A stretch of 64,000 bases of DNA. It comes from Pyronema omphalodes. Taxonomy: Eukaryota; Ascomycota; Pezizomycetes; Pezizales; Pyronemataceae. The notes beneath the pieces are model-generated. The model was given only the letters and a program-made list of their open reading frames with translations, did not search any database and was not told the DNA's origin. Positions 34,934-48,600 of the stretch are shown here, piece by piece. The translations under genes and the position numbers were made by a program. The stretch spans positions 434,001 through 498,000 of the forward strand of contig JAJJXM010000007.1 in NCBI GenBank assembly GCA_024516155.1, in the 5' to 3' direction. Positions within the stretch are counted from its first letter, which is position 1. Each line of letters begins with the position of its first letter.

Positions 34934-37900
34934 GTTTGCTTTGGTGTGTTATAAAAACACGGTAACGAATGTGTAACAGAGAGGTGTAAACACGGTCTTG
35001 AAAACGCAGAACTCTGGAAATACCGGCGGGGTATTCCCGTCCTTTAAAGCTCTATGATCAAGCTAGAATATACAACGGAGGTGTCGAGCTGAGCTTGGCC
35101 CTTAGTGGAATGTTCAGTTCGGGTGGCGGTATTTGTGTGTCGCCTATTAATGACCTCGTCACTGCCGGTCGTTGCTGATAATGTCGATGGGGGGTCGTGC
35201 GATGTACAGAAGCTGTCAGGGTCCAGCTCTTTTGCTAGGAGTCTAGTGGGCCAACCAGAACCCTTTATGCTAGCAACGTGCGCCGGATATGATGTTGGAG
35301 CTGATGAGCATCAACGCATCAATCAAGGGAAGTAAACGGATATGCGAGAAGACACACACGGTAATGGATCATCCGTTCGGCGGGGGGACATGTGGGGGAT
35401 GAGGGCGAGAGATTGGCTTTAATAGCGATTGGAGAAGGTGGGTTGGTTCTGGAGAGGGGGACCACAACTCTTGAGAAATGGAGGGGCGCCCGCACATACA
35501 TGGCCGCCGCATGAAGTTGCAGTCGCTACTGGGTTGGTGCACGGACACAAACGAGGCATGCAAAGAAGAAAAGGCTGCAAGGGTGTGTGTGCATCTCGAG
35601 TAACGTGGACGGCGGTTGTCGCCCGGGGGCCTGGGGGTGGTGGTGAGGGGAGTGCAACATGCACCCGGAACCAGCTACCTTGAAGATGTGCCAAAGTACG
35701 CACTCGAGTACAAACCACGGAATTTCTATTACTTTTCTTCCCCGACAACATCGAGAATATCGGGCATCGCAGTATCGACAGCGTGTCAAATGCAACTGCA
35801 ACCGCGACTGCAAATCCATTCCATAACTTTGAATGAGTTGTCCACTGTTAAGTACGTACTCTATACATGAACGGTGCTGTTATCAGATTTCCGCCGGCAC
35901 ATAGAGTACTGCATAAAGCAACACAATAACTTTAACTCCCGTTAACAAAATATTCGGGAATGATATATCCAAATCAGACCGGTCCAGATAGGAAACCAGT
36001 CACGCGAGCATTACAGTAGGAGATTTTACTCCGAGGAGCCCAGGAGAGTAAACCGACTCGAGGTACCTGAAACTCGGGCTTCCCCAGGCTCACTCCACCG
36101 TCCCGCTCTTTTATCCTTCCTATCAAACATTTCTTTTTTCATTCCTTAAAGCTTGATGATGAATCTTACATCGATCCTTGAAGAAGCTTCACAGCCTCTA
36201 CACACACTTTTTCTTATTCGAAGCTCTATGGATGTATTTGCCGATATCTCACATGAAGCTAGAAGGTATAATTCTAGAGCTTAGGAGCTAGCTAAGCAAG
36301 CAGATGACAACGAACCGTCTGTACTTGTCCATTGCTAACCTTCAAGCTTCTAGAGGGATATCAGCCCAGATCTGGCCAGATTGGGCTGCAGGGTCACGTC
36401 CTCAATATTGAAGTCATCCCTTGTCCGCAATTTATCACGAATACCCGTTGACGGAGCCTGTCTCCCGAGATCTCTTAACACGGATAAGTGCAGAGGACTG
36501 AGGCCCTAAGGCCTGGTCTTATTTACCTAGGGCGATTGAAATACATGTAATGCATAACCGGAGACGTTGAGACAGTATTGGCTTTGTTTTATGACGATTT
36601 TTCGCCGTTGATTGCTTGGTTAGCCTTTACGTATACCTATCTTCTCAAGGTGTTTCGTTTTATTTTGTTTATTCTAAGTTAACCAATGGTTGCAGAGTGC
36701 GGTCTGATGAAAAAGCACTTCTTTCACATGGAAATGGATGGTTTTGGGAATCGTATAAAAATCTTGATATATACCGAACGGGATATGTATTTAGACGCCG
36801 TAAAAGCCATATCCCTGCGCATGCAGTTGTTTCCATGAAGTTGTTTCAGTACATAGGGCTAGAATTAATAGGGCAACGAATGCTTGTTGGTACAACTATC
36901 CAGTTCCCCGGGATTCAAACATTGCTGTGAACTTGCAATACATACAATAAATGAAGTCTGCTTCGACGATCAATGCCACAACATCACATCTATACATCCC
37001 GCTCCCCATATGGTTTTCATCACAAGGTCAAAGGTACTGCACCTACCGCACCCGACGACTCCGCTATCCGTATGCACGTTTCCATGGTTGGGTGGATAAG
37101 CGAAGTGCAAGACTTGGACTGACTGTATCATGATTGGAGATTGAAGTGAGGGAAACTGAACCCTATTCAAGAATCAAGGAATCCTCGTACGTCAAGAAGC
37201 TTTTTGCTTTTTGTTTAGCGAGGTGACAGGAAATTGAATGATTGGTTCTTAGGGGAGGGGTTCCATAGTGAACTTCGAGGAATTTCATCGAACTCTTTGC
37301 TGTATGGATCTACACCCTCCCGTCGTGAATGAGCTGAATCGAGCATGGAGGGGTATGAAGAAAAGGGAGAGGATAACGTCATTGAAATCACCGGCAAATC
37401 GAATGTATCAAAATAGATGTAATTGCATGTTCCCGACCAGATTGACGGTGCGGATAGTTGCATTGATGTGGCTTGGAAATGTGTTATGCGTCGAGTCTTG
37501 TTTTTGTACTTCGCTCTTCATGCGAAAATGTCCCATTGATGATCTTTGATAGTATTTGGATGGCAAGTGGAAGCAACCACTGTGTAATGCTTGAGCTCCT
37601 CTCTCTCGGGTTCCCATGGCTTCTTGATCGACTTTTGTTTTCCAATTTCTCTCCCAAAATATTCTGGTGTATTTATTTACCGGGCCGAGACCGAAGACAT
37701 TTCCAATTAAACAATGGTTTCACCGGCAGCCGGTTTCTTCTCCGGGGGTGTGTCCGGGTCATTTTGCGGCTCTGCAGTCAATGGTGACATGAAGTCTTGG
37801 CCCCGGCAATTGGTAGTACGCTATCATGCTACACGGAAACTCTTCCCCGAAAAGTTTGAAAATCTTACGGCGGAACAACGAATTCACGATCACTCATTCT

Positions 37901-37984
37901 TCAACACACACACCCCACATCTCCTCGACAAACCGATCACGGCTTGTGGGGATATTGTGACATGGAGGTTGGCGTCGCACGGAA
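34934..37984. other. Intergenic stretch with no firm gene
   Basis: About 3 kb between divergent GDE1 and the PPR-type gene. Open frames at 35105-35335, 35616-35870, 36616-36930 and 37714-38286 lack family signal; the last overlaps the PPR-type frame. Could hold regulatory DNA, a long 5' UTR or gene relics. Confidence 0.4.
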
Positions 37985-40495
37985 ATGCAGACCTTTCTCA
38001 CTCGGTCATCCCGTACCGTTGGCCCCACATGTTCCCGTACGAATGTGCTTCTTTGCAAATCAACACCCCCACCAACGACATCTACTCCGGTGATATGTAC
38101 CGCGACGGTGGAGCATGGCTACACCGCCGGTCACCAACTCCCGCAACATCCTCAACATCATCAGCATCCTCAGAGCCCCCAGGGTTCTCAAGGCTCCCAA
38201 GTCCTCTTCCGGAGGTTCGGCGACTTCTACAAACGTTTCTATTCTACGATGACGAAAGCTGTGGGGAGGGATCATCAACACCTTAATCGTGTCCGGAATG
38301 ATGGGACAACATCGAGGGCTATACCGAGGACCGCCGGAGGTGCTATGATGTACCACAATGGACCTCCGGATGGGTATATGGAGGGGGCAAATCCTAATCA
38401 GGAAGAGATGTGGGATATGGAGCAGGTGGAAGGGTGGGATATTGAGAGCGGGGAAACAAAAGCGGGGTTCATGGAGGGAGAAATCCAAGAAGCACCAGAA
38501 GAGCTTTTGAAAGGAGAGGAAGAAGCAATGGAAGCGTTGGATAAAGAAGCAGCGGGAGGAAAACCACCTCGGGAAACCCCAGTACCATACTTCAGATATC
38601 AACCGGGACGACGAGATGCGGAATCAGCAGGAACCATAGAAGCACGGCAGAAAACCTCACATCCAAATACCATCGAACAATCGGTCCAGCGGCTTGCAAC
38701 ATATATCCATAACCATGATGAACTAATGAAAGCTCTCGAGCGGGAGATTACACGAAGGAAAAGGTTACGGGCAATTTCTGAAACTGAGGAGGAGAAGGAT
38801 ATGCATGCTCAGGAGATTACCGCCTTGGAACGTGTCTACGTTCGTATCACTCAACGTCTATATGACCCAGCTCTCACCGCCCTCGTTTTCGCACAAATCG
38901 AAGCATCGCAAGCTCGTGCCCCTCCCACGGAACCACAAATGCGTCCCCGCCCTTACCTACCGCCTTACCCCCACTACATTAACTTCGACGTACCGACAGA
39001 CCTTAACAAAGCGCTTCTCGACGTCTTTCAGCCCCGGGAACCAGAACCTACGGTCTACAAAAAGCTCCTCTACAACCTTCTAACTACACAAACCTCTCCA
39101 GATATTACCTCGTTCAATATCATTCTCCACGGTTTCACCATCTACCGCCAAAACTCCCTTGCGCATATGGTTCTTCAATGTATGGTGGAAGCCGACCTTA
39201 TCCTCGACGACTACTCCGCCGCAATTCTAATCAACCTGACCACTAAGTCAAACGATCATGTTTCTTATCACCGAGTAGTAAACATTCTCCAGCACCAAGT
39301 CAAAACTGCCAACGGGCGTCGAAGGATGATATTCCCGAAAAAAGGCTACCCCGAAATTCCTGCCGGTCCTATGGTGATAAGTAAATTCGTTTGGGAATCG
39401 ATCATCAACGGATCCGCTCGATTCGGTCATATCAAAGCGGCGAATATGTATCTCAGGCGAATGACAAAAGCTCACCCAACAGAGCCAATGTCCATGGTTT
39501 TAACAACTAGTTTGCTAAAGCTTTGTACGGAAAAACGGAATTGGAATGAGGGAAAAAAGTTATGGCGAAGAGTTTGGGTGGCAGATAAATATGCAGTTAA
39601 AGAAGGAAAACCCTCGAGTCTGGATATAAGATTCTATCGAGCTGTCTACTTCCTCTGTAAAGCTTGCAATAAGTTTAACTATATAAAGTTGATATTAAAG
39701 CAGGCAGAAACTATGGGCTGGGATGAGAACAGGATTGAAAGTCCTCCGGAAAAGACAAAGGGAATGTTGGCTACGAGTGAGGTCAAGATCCCGAGACTTG
39801 CTGTGATGACGAAGATTTGGAGTCGTTATACAAGAGCGTTGATAAGGAGGACGAACAATCATAATTCTCAAAGACTGCAAGGAATGAGACCTGATAAGTT
39901 ATTGAAGGCTATGGAGAAAATATTTGAGGATACGAGGTTATGGAGGAAGGAGACGAGTAGGCTGTTGGAGATACAGGATGAACGCTGGGAGAAGTGGAAT
40001 GAGGATTATATGAAGGATCAATTGCTACCACAGTTGGTACGGAGGATTGTCAAAGACCAAAGACTAGAGGCGGAGAAGCAGCGTAGCAAGAACGCGGAGG
40101 CAGGGGTTGCGGGTGGAAGTGCTAAGGTGGAGGAGAAGCCTACGAAGTCTGCAAAGCCCCTGGAGGATATGAAGGAAGCAAAAGAAGCACGAGAACTCCA
40201 GCGTTCACAGATATGGCAAACGATAATATCGCAGCGACTACCGATAGCACGAGACGGAGCATTAATAGCACAACATGATATTGATGCAACATCTCCAACG
40301 AATCCTGAAGATATTGTACCAACTTCTGCTACTGGAATTCCTTCTTGGAAACCGGATTTGGCGGCTTTTACTAGAGGTGTTGAAACTCAGAATTTCCAGT
40401 ATAAGGAAAATGGGAATAGGAGTGGTAGTGGAAATTCTAAGTGGAGCCAGAGGAGAAATGATATTATATACCAGACGTCATATAAGGAGTTTTAG
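37985..40495 (+). CDS. Probable mitochondrial pentatricopeptide-repeat-type protein
   Basis: Single exon of 836 residues. The N-terminal 100 residues are rich in Arg, Ser and Thr without many acids and contain FRRFGDFYKRFYST, a classical mitochondrial presequence cleavage context. A Glu-rich linker follows. The middle holds PPR-like helical pairs, for example SPDITSFNIILHGFTIYRQN with SLAHMVLQCMVEADLILDDY, and later KFVWESIINGSARFGHIKAA. The C-terminus is a charged helix. Such fungal proteins bind organellar transcripts or the mitoribosome; no specific homologue is recognised. Translation may start at a later Met, as the first residues overlap another open frame (37714-38286). Confidence 0.62.
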   Translation: MQTFLTRSSRTVGPTCSRTNVLLCKSTPPPTTSTPVICTATVEHGYTAGHQLPQHPQHHQHPQSPQGSQGSQVLFRRFGDFYKRFYSTMTKAVGRDHQHLNRVRNDGTTSRAIPRTAGGAMMYHNGPPDGYMEGANPNQEEMWDMEQVEGWDIESGETKAGFMEGEIQEAPEELLKGEEEAMEALDKEAAGGKPPRETPVPYFRYQPGRRDAESAGTIEARQKTSHPNTIEQSVQRLATYIHNHDELMKALEREITRRKRLRAISETEEEKDMHAQEITALERVYVRITQRLYDPALTALVFAQIEASQARAPPTEPQMRPRPYLPPYPHYINFDVPTDLNKALLDVFQPREPEPTVYKKLLYNLLTTQTSPDITSFNIILHGFTIYRQNSLAHMVLQCMVEADLILDDYSAAILINLTTKSNDHVSYHRVVNILQHQVKTANGRRRMIFPKKGYPEIPAGPMVISKFVWESIINGSARFGHIKAANMYLRRMTKAHPTEPMSMVLTTSLLKLCTEKRNWNEGKKLWRRVWVADKYAVKEGKPSSLDIRFYRAVYFLCKACNKFNYIKLILKQAETMGWDENRIESPPEKTKGMLATSEVKIPRLAVMTKIWSRYTRALIRRTNNHNSQRLQGMRPDKLLKAMEKIFEDTRLWRKETSRLLEIQDERWEKWNEDYMKDQLLPQLVRRIVKDQRLEAEKQRSKNAEAGVAGGSAKVEEKPTKSAKPLEDMKEAKEARELQRSQIWQTIISQRLPIARDGALIAQHDIDATSPTNPEDIVPTSATGIPSWKPDLAAFTRGVETQNFQYKENGNRSGSGNSKWSQRRNDIIYQTSYKEF

Positions 40496-41815
40496 AAGGT
40501 TGATATGGATATGGATGTGGGAGTTTGGAATTTGGAGTGGATATGGATATGGGAGTTGGGGCTAGATGTGGGATTGGGATTGGGGTATCGATTGTATTAT
40601 AACAAAAGGGTAGAATTATGTAAACCTGTACAACATACCTTTGTAGTTATTTACTTGTTTACTTGTTTACTGGGTTTCTTTTCTTTTCTTTTCTGTCCTT
40701 GTATCATAGTCATGATGGATATGGGTTATTTTTTTTTTTCTTGATTGTAGATTTCTTTCTGTTTTTTTTGTTTTTGTTTGTTGCTTGTTATAGCTGCTGT
40801 TTTGTAGACTCTAGAGATTATGGTGGTTTTTTTTTTCACGGATTTCGGAGTATGCGTTTTTTTCTTGTTTTTTTTTTGTTTTACTTGGAGTTTTGGATTT
40901 TTCTTTTTCTTTTCCTTTTCTTTTTCTTTTTTTTTGTTTAAAAGGCTAGAAATATAAAAGCCGGTGAAGGTACTTTTTTTTTGGGAGGGGAAGGAGGTGT
41001 TTTGCATTGGAATATTCTGTTTCTTTCTTGATTTTCGTGTTGGATATCTTATATCCTTGTGATTATATCCGTGTGCTTATGAGTTCCGAGTCCTGAATCC
41101 TGAGTCCTGTAGAAAGAAGACAGGCCTTTGAGAAATTATACATACATACACATAGGCATATCCAGTTTTGGGGGATCTAGCTGATTTTGGTTATTTTCTT
41201 CTTCGTTATTTTCTTCTTCGTTTATTTTCTCCTTCGTTATTTCTATATCCCTCCAACCCTCCATCCCTCCATCCCTCCATCCATCCATCCATCCATCTTA
41301 CAGTCCTAGTCATCGCCATAATCGTTACTTAGATACTTAGATACCTACCCTTGTACTTACCCGCTTCGACGTATTTAGTATTTACTGCTTGTATCACTTG
41401 TGTCACTTGTGAACTCACTACCATCTCAAAACTAGTAAGTAATATCATCCACTTCCATCTTTTTTCCACGCCTATTGTCTGTATTTTCTTCATTGAGAAA
41501 AATCATTTGGGGTTCGATTGGGGGTTCGTTTTTACTCATACTATTCGATGGCTGGAGCTATTCAGTGATGCTCATGTTGCTTGCTGGTAGTTTCACGGTA
41601 GATACTGATGATTTGTAGATGTTGGGTTATATTGCGACGGATGTTAACCCCCCGACCCCCCCCCCCCCCCTCTTAAGCGTTGAGGATTATTTCGCGGTAT
41701 TATATTCACATACTCCATCCCAGGATGCATCAATGCATCAACTTCTCTGGATAACGGACGGTAATCAAGTAATTTTTGTATTGATATAAATGCTATTAAA
41801 GAACCGTTAGCATCA
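40496..41815. other. Intergenic stretch 3' of the PPR-type gene
   Basis: GGATATGGATATGG-type repeats right after the stop (40500-40560), T-rich tracts (40735-40960), TCCATCCC repeats (41258-41298) and a C18 run (41651-41670). No gene. Confidence 0.5.
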
Positions 41816-41887
41816 GCTCCGGTGGCTTAGGGGTAAAGCGCGACACTAGTAATGTCGAGATCCGCGGTTCAACTCCGCGTCGGAGCT
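41816..41887 (+). tRNA. tRNA-Thr (AGT)
   Basis: 72 nt cloverleaf: acceptor GCTCCGG pairs with TCGGAGC (last pair G-T), anticodon stem CGACA/TGTCG with loop CTAGTAA (anticodon AGT, reads ACU/ACC after inosine editing), T-arm CGCGG-TTCAACT-CCGCG. No intron. A TTTTATTTTTTT pol III terminator follows immediately. Confidence 0.95.
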
Positions 41888-43384
41888 TTTATTTTTTTGT
41901 TGGGGGGGGGGGTTTGCTTGTGTGTGTGGTTTGATTTTTTAATTTTGGGAGAGAGGAATTATATGGGGGTGAGGGTGTCGTAGGGGCAGTGGATTTGTGG
42001 TGGGTTTGGGGAAGGAAATTCTGCTGCGGAGATGATGGAGATGGTGGAGAAATTTATGGTTTGAAATTTGAATACCTCAGGAAGAGGATTTAATAATCTA
42101 CGAGGCTGATGCGTAAGAAATATAGAATGGTTGAATTTGTGTTATGTTATGGCTACATTAAATAAGTGCGTGTTTTTGGGATTTTTTTTGGCGGGCACTG
42201 GAATACCGAGGGGTTTATTACGATTGATACAATGCAAGTGCGCCTGGTATTGTTACGGAAAAATGTCATGATACTCTGGTAAGGTTCTATGTATGTATGT
42301 AGCAGCACGATAGCTTCTGTGTCACATGACGTCAGCGCTTGGGGAATTATTGGTGGTGGTTTAGAAGAAAATGACGGCTATTGTGGAGGACCTAGAATTC
42401 AAGAGCGTTGTGACTGGCTGTGTGTGTTTATTGATATTGGGGCTGATGCTTTGCCCTAAATGTTCGGCTTGAACTTCGCCAGCTTCACGGGCTTCGGGGT
42501 TCGAGTGATGTAACGGCCAGAAAATATTGAAGGGTAACGGGCATATCTGGTCACTCGTGGCGGCGGGTATCGTCTCTAAGGGATTTCCTGCGCGCTTCGA
42601 GAATTGACTGATCGGGTAGTTGCTGGGTAAGTATGGTGCATACAACGCCTTGCAGGTTTATGGATGCAGGTGAGTAATTCCCTTGGCCACATATGTGCAG
42701 TCAAGTGAAATATGTGTAGTAATGTATCGGGTCGGAGCATAAGGGCATGTTGATTGAATCTTAACCGCGGTTGAAGTGTGCCGCCGAAGGTATGATGATG
42801 TATTGAATGTTTTCCACGAACCGACGAAAGTTCGCCGAATTCACCGAGTGACTACTGTCTCCACTAGCGAGTGATTTCATGGGATAAATACTGCATTTCT
42901 TCCCTCCCCACTAACACCATTCAATCGATCCTTCTGTTTTCGTGCTATATAAACATTTGACCCTGCACTGCAGAGCAGTCTCAATCGCTCCTCATAAGCT
43001 AGTATATCTATTGACCCTGAACTCTTTGAGCTCAGCGTATATAAACACCTCAAGTCTCTCTTTCTCACAACATATCGCACACCGGTAAGATACTTCCACC
43101 CTCGTCAAAAGAAGTGCAACCCGAAAGTGAGTGCACCATACCTCACTGCACGCTCCCGCCTAAATTGAGCCAACCCTAACCGCGCACCAACTTTAGACCA
43201 GTCAGCCGCCAAGCCAAATTAGCTTAGCATCGAGGCGAGATTAGGGGACAATTGGTCACGCCCACCCAAGCCCCCCATAAAGCCCTCGTCTTCACCAGCT
43301 ATCACGACGACTCGCACCAGACACCACCTCTCACTCCATCAGAGCTCGCTCCACCATACTATCTCACCCGCCGTTGAAAGCATC
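41888..43384. other. Intergenic stretch
   Basis: Nothing coding supported. The last 300 bases carry TATAAA-like and CCACC-rich sequence plausible as promoter and 5' UTR of the gene at 43385. Confidence 0.4.
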
Positions 43385-44465
43385 ATGGCCGACGAGATTA
43401 AAACCGAAGCACCAGCGACCTTGAACGCAGCACCTATGGTCCCCTCTATGGAGGGTGTCGCGGCTCCCTCCACAGGTGCTGATGCCACGGTCGCCCACAC
43501 ACAACACTCAGATCAAATCCTCCTCGATCCCATCATTGCGGCCGAACCGCCTACCAACGTTATCATCGAAAATCACTCGACCGAAGCAGATGGAGTCGAT
43601 GCTTTGGATGTTTTGCAGGCCCACATCGAAAAGGCGGAACGGGACGCCGAGAAGGAGACGGCTGAAGATGGTGATGTCGACATGGAGGATATTCATGAGT
43701 ATTCGGATGACGGATCTGAATACCAACCGGAACAAGACTCTCCCCAGCCTCAGAACAAGACTCCAAAGCAGCCAAAGCAACCTGCTGCTGGAGCTGCCGC
43801 ACAGAGCGCGCCTAAAACCCCAAAGACCCCCAAAACTCCTGCTGGTCTCCGTGGTGTCCGCGCCGGAAGAATCGACAAGTCAGACTCGCCCGCTGGCCCC
43901 TCCAATCTTAGATGTCCTGTGAAGGGATGCGGGCAGACTTTCACTGGACGTAACCCCAGACAGTCGTTGTGGCATCATCTTAAATACTACGCGACCAGAG
44001 GTCTTCCCGATCGCGCCGAGTTTGAGAAGCTCCATGGTGAGGCACATGCCCAGATGAAGCGTGAAGCAGGTACGTTCTATTACTTTTTCTTATTTCTTCT
44101 TACTGGGTGTGTCGTCCCATATAAAAGACAGAATGATGTTCGTGTGCTAATATGATGTTATCTATAGAACCTAAGGGTACCCCCGTCGAGCGTAACCGTA
44201 TCTCATCATCCGACTACCGCAAGAAGAACCCTGAGAAGGCAAAGACTTCTGCCCGTCTCTCCAACTTCCGTGCTCGTGCCCGCAAGAAGGGCTTGACCTC
44301 TGACGCTGAGGTCGAAGAAGCTGTCTTGAGATGGGAGCGCGAATGGCAAGACAAGCAAGCGAAGGAGGCCAGCGAGGTAATTATCTTCAGTCCTCAATTG
44401 TGTTACAGCTTCATTAACCATCATTATAGTACTTCTCCGGAATTCTACTCTCCGCCTTCGAGTAA
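43385..44465 (+). CDS. Nuclear protein with a C2H2-like zinc finger
   Basis: Exons 43385-44069, 44168-44376 and 44430-44465 total 930 nt (309 residues). The first 150 residues are acidic and disordered with a KTPKTPKTP-type basic stretch. Then comes a single finger-like segment RCPVKGCGQTFTGRN...SLWHHLKYY (Cys-X4-Cys with two adjacent His), followed by a basic segment (NRISSSDYRKKNPEKAKTSA, FRARARKKG) that could contact DNA. Introns are 98 and 53 bp; the last exon encodes YFSGILLSAFE. The His spacing is not canonical C2H2, so zinc binding is inferred. Likely a fungal transcription or chromatin factor of unknown target. Confidence 0.68.
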
Positions 44466-45682
44466 ACTCACTCGGCATTTCAACGGTTGGTTTTCTTCTT
44501 TTGGGTTTATGCTGGTCATTAGGAAATTGGTTTTCTTTTGAACTGGTTTCTTGATACCATGGTGTTTCGGGTTTCATATTCTTTTATTGTTTTTCTTTTT
44601 TCTTTGATTTTTCCTCATGTAAGAATGGCTCCAATGAGTGCTGACACATCCACTTACCCACCTTATGTATGTTACTGTGTCAATCATTGAAGAGTTAGGT
44701 TCAGTGATCTTTAATAATGGTACAAGGATCATAACATGATGGTTAAGTTAGCCGAAGTTGTTGAAGTATCTTCAGAATGAAAAGTTTAGTTCATCTACAA
44801 GCTCCGTCTTGTTTCTCGCATGATATCAATGCGGGGTTTGACTCCCGTCTCTGTTCTCCAGGCATCGCTTAGCCGCCCTCGCCCGCCTGGAACTCAACTC
44901 GACTGCCGCAGAACCTGGGGAATAACTTGGAAAAAACACCACAAAAAAAAATGCACTGCAGCGGTGAGGAGCCATGAGACATCACCCCCTCTTCCCAGCC
45001 CCTCTTGTGTAACCCACTCTTTCATTCTGTGCTCAAACGCCCGATAGCTTATCGCGGCCAAAGTAATTGAACGTAATTGAACGTGAACGATGTACATACA
45101 AGAAGTGATAGTTAGTGAATCATGACGTGGGAGGGCGTTATTCATCTTCCATTTCTCTAGATTTGACGTAATTGAAGGTGTCACGGATAGATAGATTACT
45201 GCACAGTCAATACTCAAAAGGTACAGTACCCGGTGCTCGAGTTGCTAGACGTGCTTCAGTATATGACTTTTGCCGTGGGGTCACACCATATCCATCTACA
45301 TAACATATCACGCCACGAATGCAAATCCTGATTTAAAAAAACAATCGAATTTATCCAGGTCCCCGCATCTTACCAAACCACAGATGATATCTCGATGGTA
45401 TCACCATATCTCGATGGGATGACGAGGGTATGTATGTAAGTAGACCCAAGATAAGGTCTATGGCTATCATAGGGCTGCCGTAGCTTGCTGCTTCACAGAC
45501 AGCTCCGTTGCTGTTGCATCGTTACTAGCTCCATCCCATCCCGCTAGTTATGGACCTATTCCCTGTCGAACTCCCCCAGTCCTGTCCAGACCTGTCCTGT
45601 CCTGTCGCGTCTTCCAAAATTCCACGCGAGTTCCTTGCTGCCACCAACTACCGACTCTCATTGAGCATCACCACGCGCAACT
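44466..45682. other. Intergenic stretch
   Basis: No supported gene. Contains a CCTGTCC repeat (45575-45605) just upstream of the next gene and ordinary AT-rich sequence elsewhere. Confidence 0.4.
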
Positions 45683-48600
45683 ATGAGGGAAATCGCAGAC
45701 TCGGAAAGTGAAGGAGGCTTCAGTTCTTCGCCGCCACCGGAATCTCCTGTAAAGCCGCCGGAAAATGGGTTTATACTTCCTGCGATACCGGATCCTACTC
45801 CGATTGATGAAGCTAGAAAACGGGATGAACAGTTACCATCGGAACTGGAGGGGGTGGTAGAGATACCCACACAGAAGGATACTCAATTGAGTGAAGCTCA
45901 TGGGGATTTAATGGAAGCGGGAAAGAGCGATTTTCAGAATGATGGGAAGGTACCAGATAGTGGAGGTAAGTTTTTTTTTGGAGGGATCTTCCATTTTTTT
46001 TCATCGTGAATTCTTGCAACTCTTTGGAAATTAATCAATTGGGAATAAAGTATGCTGACAGAAGCAGAGGAAATTCAACAGGCCATTGCCGTCGCTCATG
46101 CCGCACTCATTGCTCCGAGTTCCTGCGATACTGTTCCCGTAGCTACATGCCCGCTTGGTAGCAACCCTTTAGCTACTCAGATCCAGAGCCATGCTTTTTC
46201 ACATCCTGTGAATCCTACCGGCGAGACGACCTCCTCGGCGGATTACCTTGCGCATATCTGGGAGTCTCGGGCGGTGTCCGCTGTCAGTGGTGAAGTGGGG
46301 GGAGGGGATGTCAACAAAAAGGACTGTGTTGATTCCGGTGACTTGTTTGTATCAATCGATGCAGCAGTGGTGGAGCAGCTCCCGGTACCGAGTGTTGAAC
46401 TACCCCCCAGTGCGGTGAAAAAAGGCGAGTATGAAGTGTTCAGTGAAGATGCTGCCCCTCCATCACCTTCGTTACCTCCACAGCCTCGGCGTCCTCAAAT
46501 AGACGAAGAAAAATCTACAGATTTGACACACAGGAAGGATATGGAGATTTATGAATTGCCAGATAGCGACGATATTCCGCCGCCTGCTAAAAGGTCACGG
46601 ACTACAAAACCGGTTGAATCCAACGACGCTGCCGTTACCCTCGATAATCAGGACAAGCCTAAGGACGCTGCCCACTATCCGGACCCTGCACTACCACAGC
46701 CTTCTACAGATCAGAAAGACATCTTCGATATTGGCAGTAGTTCCCCACCACGTGTCAAAAAACGTAGCGTATCTTCAGCAATCTTAGAAGCCGCCCGTAA
46801 GAAGCGTCGAGCCCTTACCAATCTTGCACGCCCAACAGACACCGAAGATCTCACCGACGAAGCATTCAGCGAGAAGCCCGAACGACAAACACCGCAGAGA
46901 ACAAAGACAGAAATTCCCGAAACTGCAGAAGCAAAACGAAAAAAGAGAAAGTCTTTAAATGACTTAACCATCCCTCCTGCAGATCACAGTTCTGACAGTG
47001 ACTTTGTTGGTGGACCAACTCCGGCAAGGAAGAAGTCTAAGAAAGTAGAGATTCACCAAGAATCACCCGCCGACATGGCAGAGGACAACACATCCACTAA
47101 ATCCACTCGTATTAATACTGGCGAAGCTGGACTCGTACCCCCACTACCTAAGCCGAAGAGGAAGAGAGACTTGACAAAAGAACTTACCGACTTTCTTCCG
47201 CTTCCGGATGCTAAAGATGCAACCACAGGAAGGGCGGCCAAGGAGCGTTCACGCACCGAAGTGGATCCCTATAGCATTGAGGAGGCTGACTTTCTTGCTC
47301 AGTTCCGAATTGCTAGTGAGTGGAGAGCAGCAAAAGGGAAGAAGCCTAGTACTACTCAACAACCTCTACCACTGGAAGTATTCAGTGATGGAGAGCTTGG
47401 ATCGAAGGGAAACAAGGAGAAGAAGAGGAAGGAGCAGGTAAAGAAGGCCAGAGGAATGATGTCATTGGAAGACATGCTGGAACCTACACCTGCGGAGCTA
47501 CAGCTACAGCAGGAGAACGCAGGCACAATATCGAGGCCGCACTCAGCACTCCCATCGAGACAAAATAGCGGGTATAATTCACCGGCAGACTACCATACTC
47601 CTCCACTAGGTGCCGTTGCACCTGTAGCACCGATGATGTCTTTTGCTCCTCCACCTCCGCCTCCGGAAATGTCGGCAGAAGCCCAGCAAATGCAACCAGT
47701 ACAGGATAGCTACTTTCCAATAGCGGAACAGCTTCCATCCGGAGCTGAATCCCTCCCATCCGCAGAATCGGTTGTGCCCCCACCTGAGGATTCCTCGGTA
47801 CCAGAGCCTGTCCCTTCCGAAGCTCAGGCGATACCAGCACCACCACACCAAGACGCCCAACCCCCGCTACCGCCGCCAAAGCAGCCGGCACCGCCTGAAT
47901 CTCCATCGAGACTGGCAAAGAGATCCTACACCAAAGCCCGCTTTGTTGCCGACTCGGACGATGAAATGGACAGTCCATTATCAGACGTTCCTGCTTCCAC
48001 CGAGATGGCAAAGAAGCCGGTGAAAGAGAAGATTGTGAAAGAAAAGAAGACACCAGCTAGGAAGAAGACAGCATTACCTAAGGATCCTGAAGACGATGCT
48101 TCTGCTGTTGATACCACACCGGGAAGCGCAGGAAAGAGGAAACGTGGAGATCCGGAGGGACTGGATGCGGTGGATGAGCTTAACTCTGTGGATGCACCGG
48201 TGGTCCAGCCAAAGAAGAGGAGCCCGAGTAAGAAGAAGGTTAATGAGGAGGTGGTAGTTGATGATGCCGCGGCTCCTACTAGTGTGATGGAGGCGGTGGA
48301 GGTACCGATAGTGGAGGCACCCAAGAAAAAGGGACGGACAAGTACGAAGAGTAGGAAGGCTCAGGAAGCTTTAAGGGCTCAGGAGGCTCAAGAGGCTGCG
48401 GATCTAGCTGCAGCTATAGAGGCGAGTTTGGCTGAGTCTGCTGGGGCTGCGGCTAATGTGGCCCAGAAAGATGAGCCTTCTGGAGATGTCGAAGCTGCCC
48501 CAGTGTCTGTTGAGTCTGTTGAAGTGATGGAAGCAGTGGAGGTTGAAGCACCCAAGAAAAAGGGCCGCACCAATACTCGCACCCGCACCAAGAAGGGAGC

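Noticed and set aside
36616..36930. 104-codon plus-strand frame
   Set aside because: No recognisable domain, AT-rich context, no neighbouring exons; could be a relic but unsupported.
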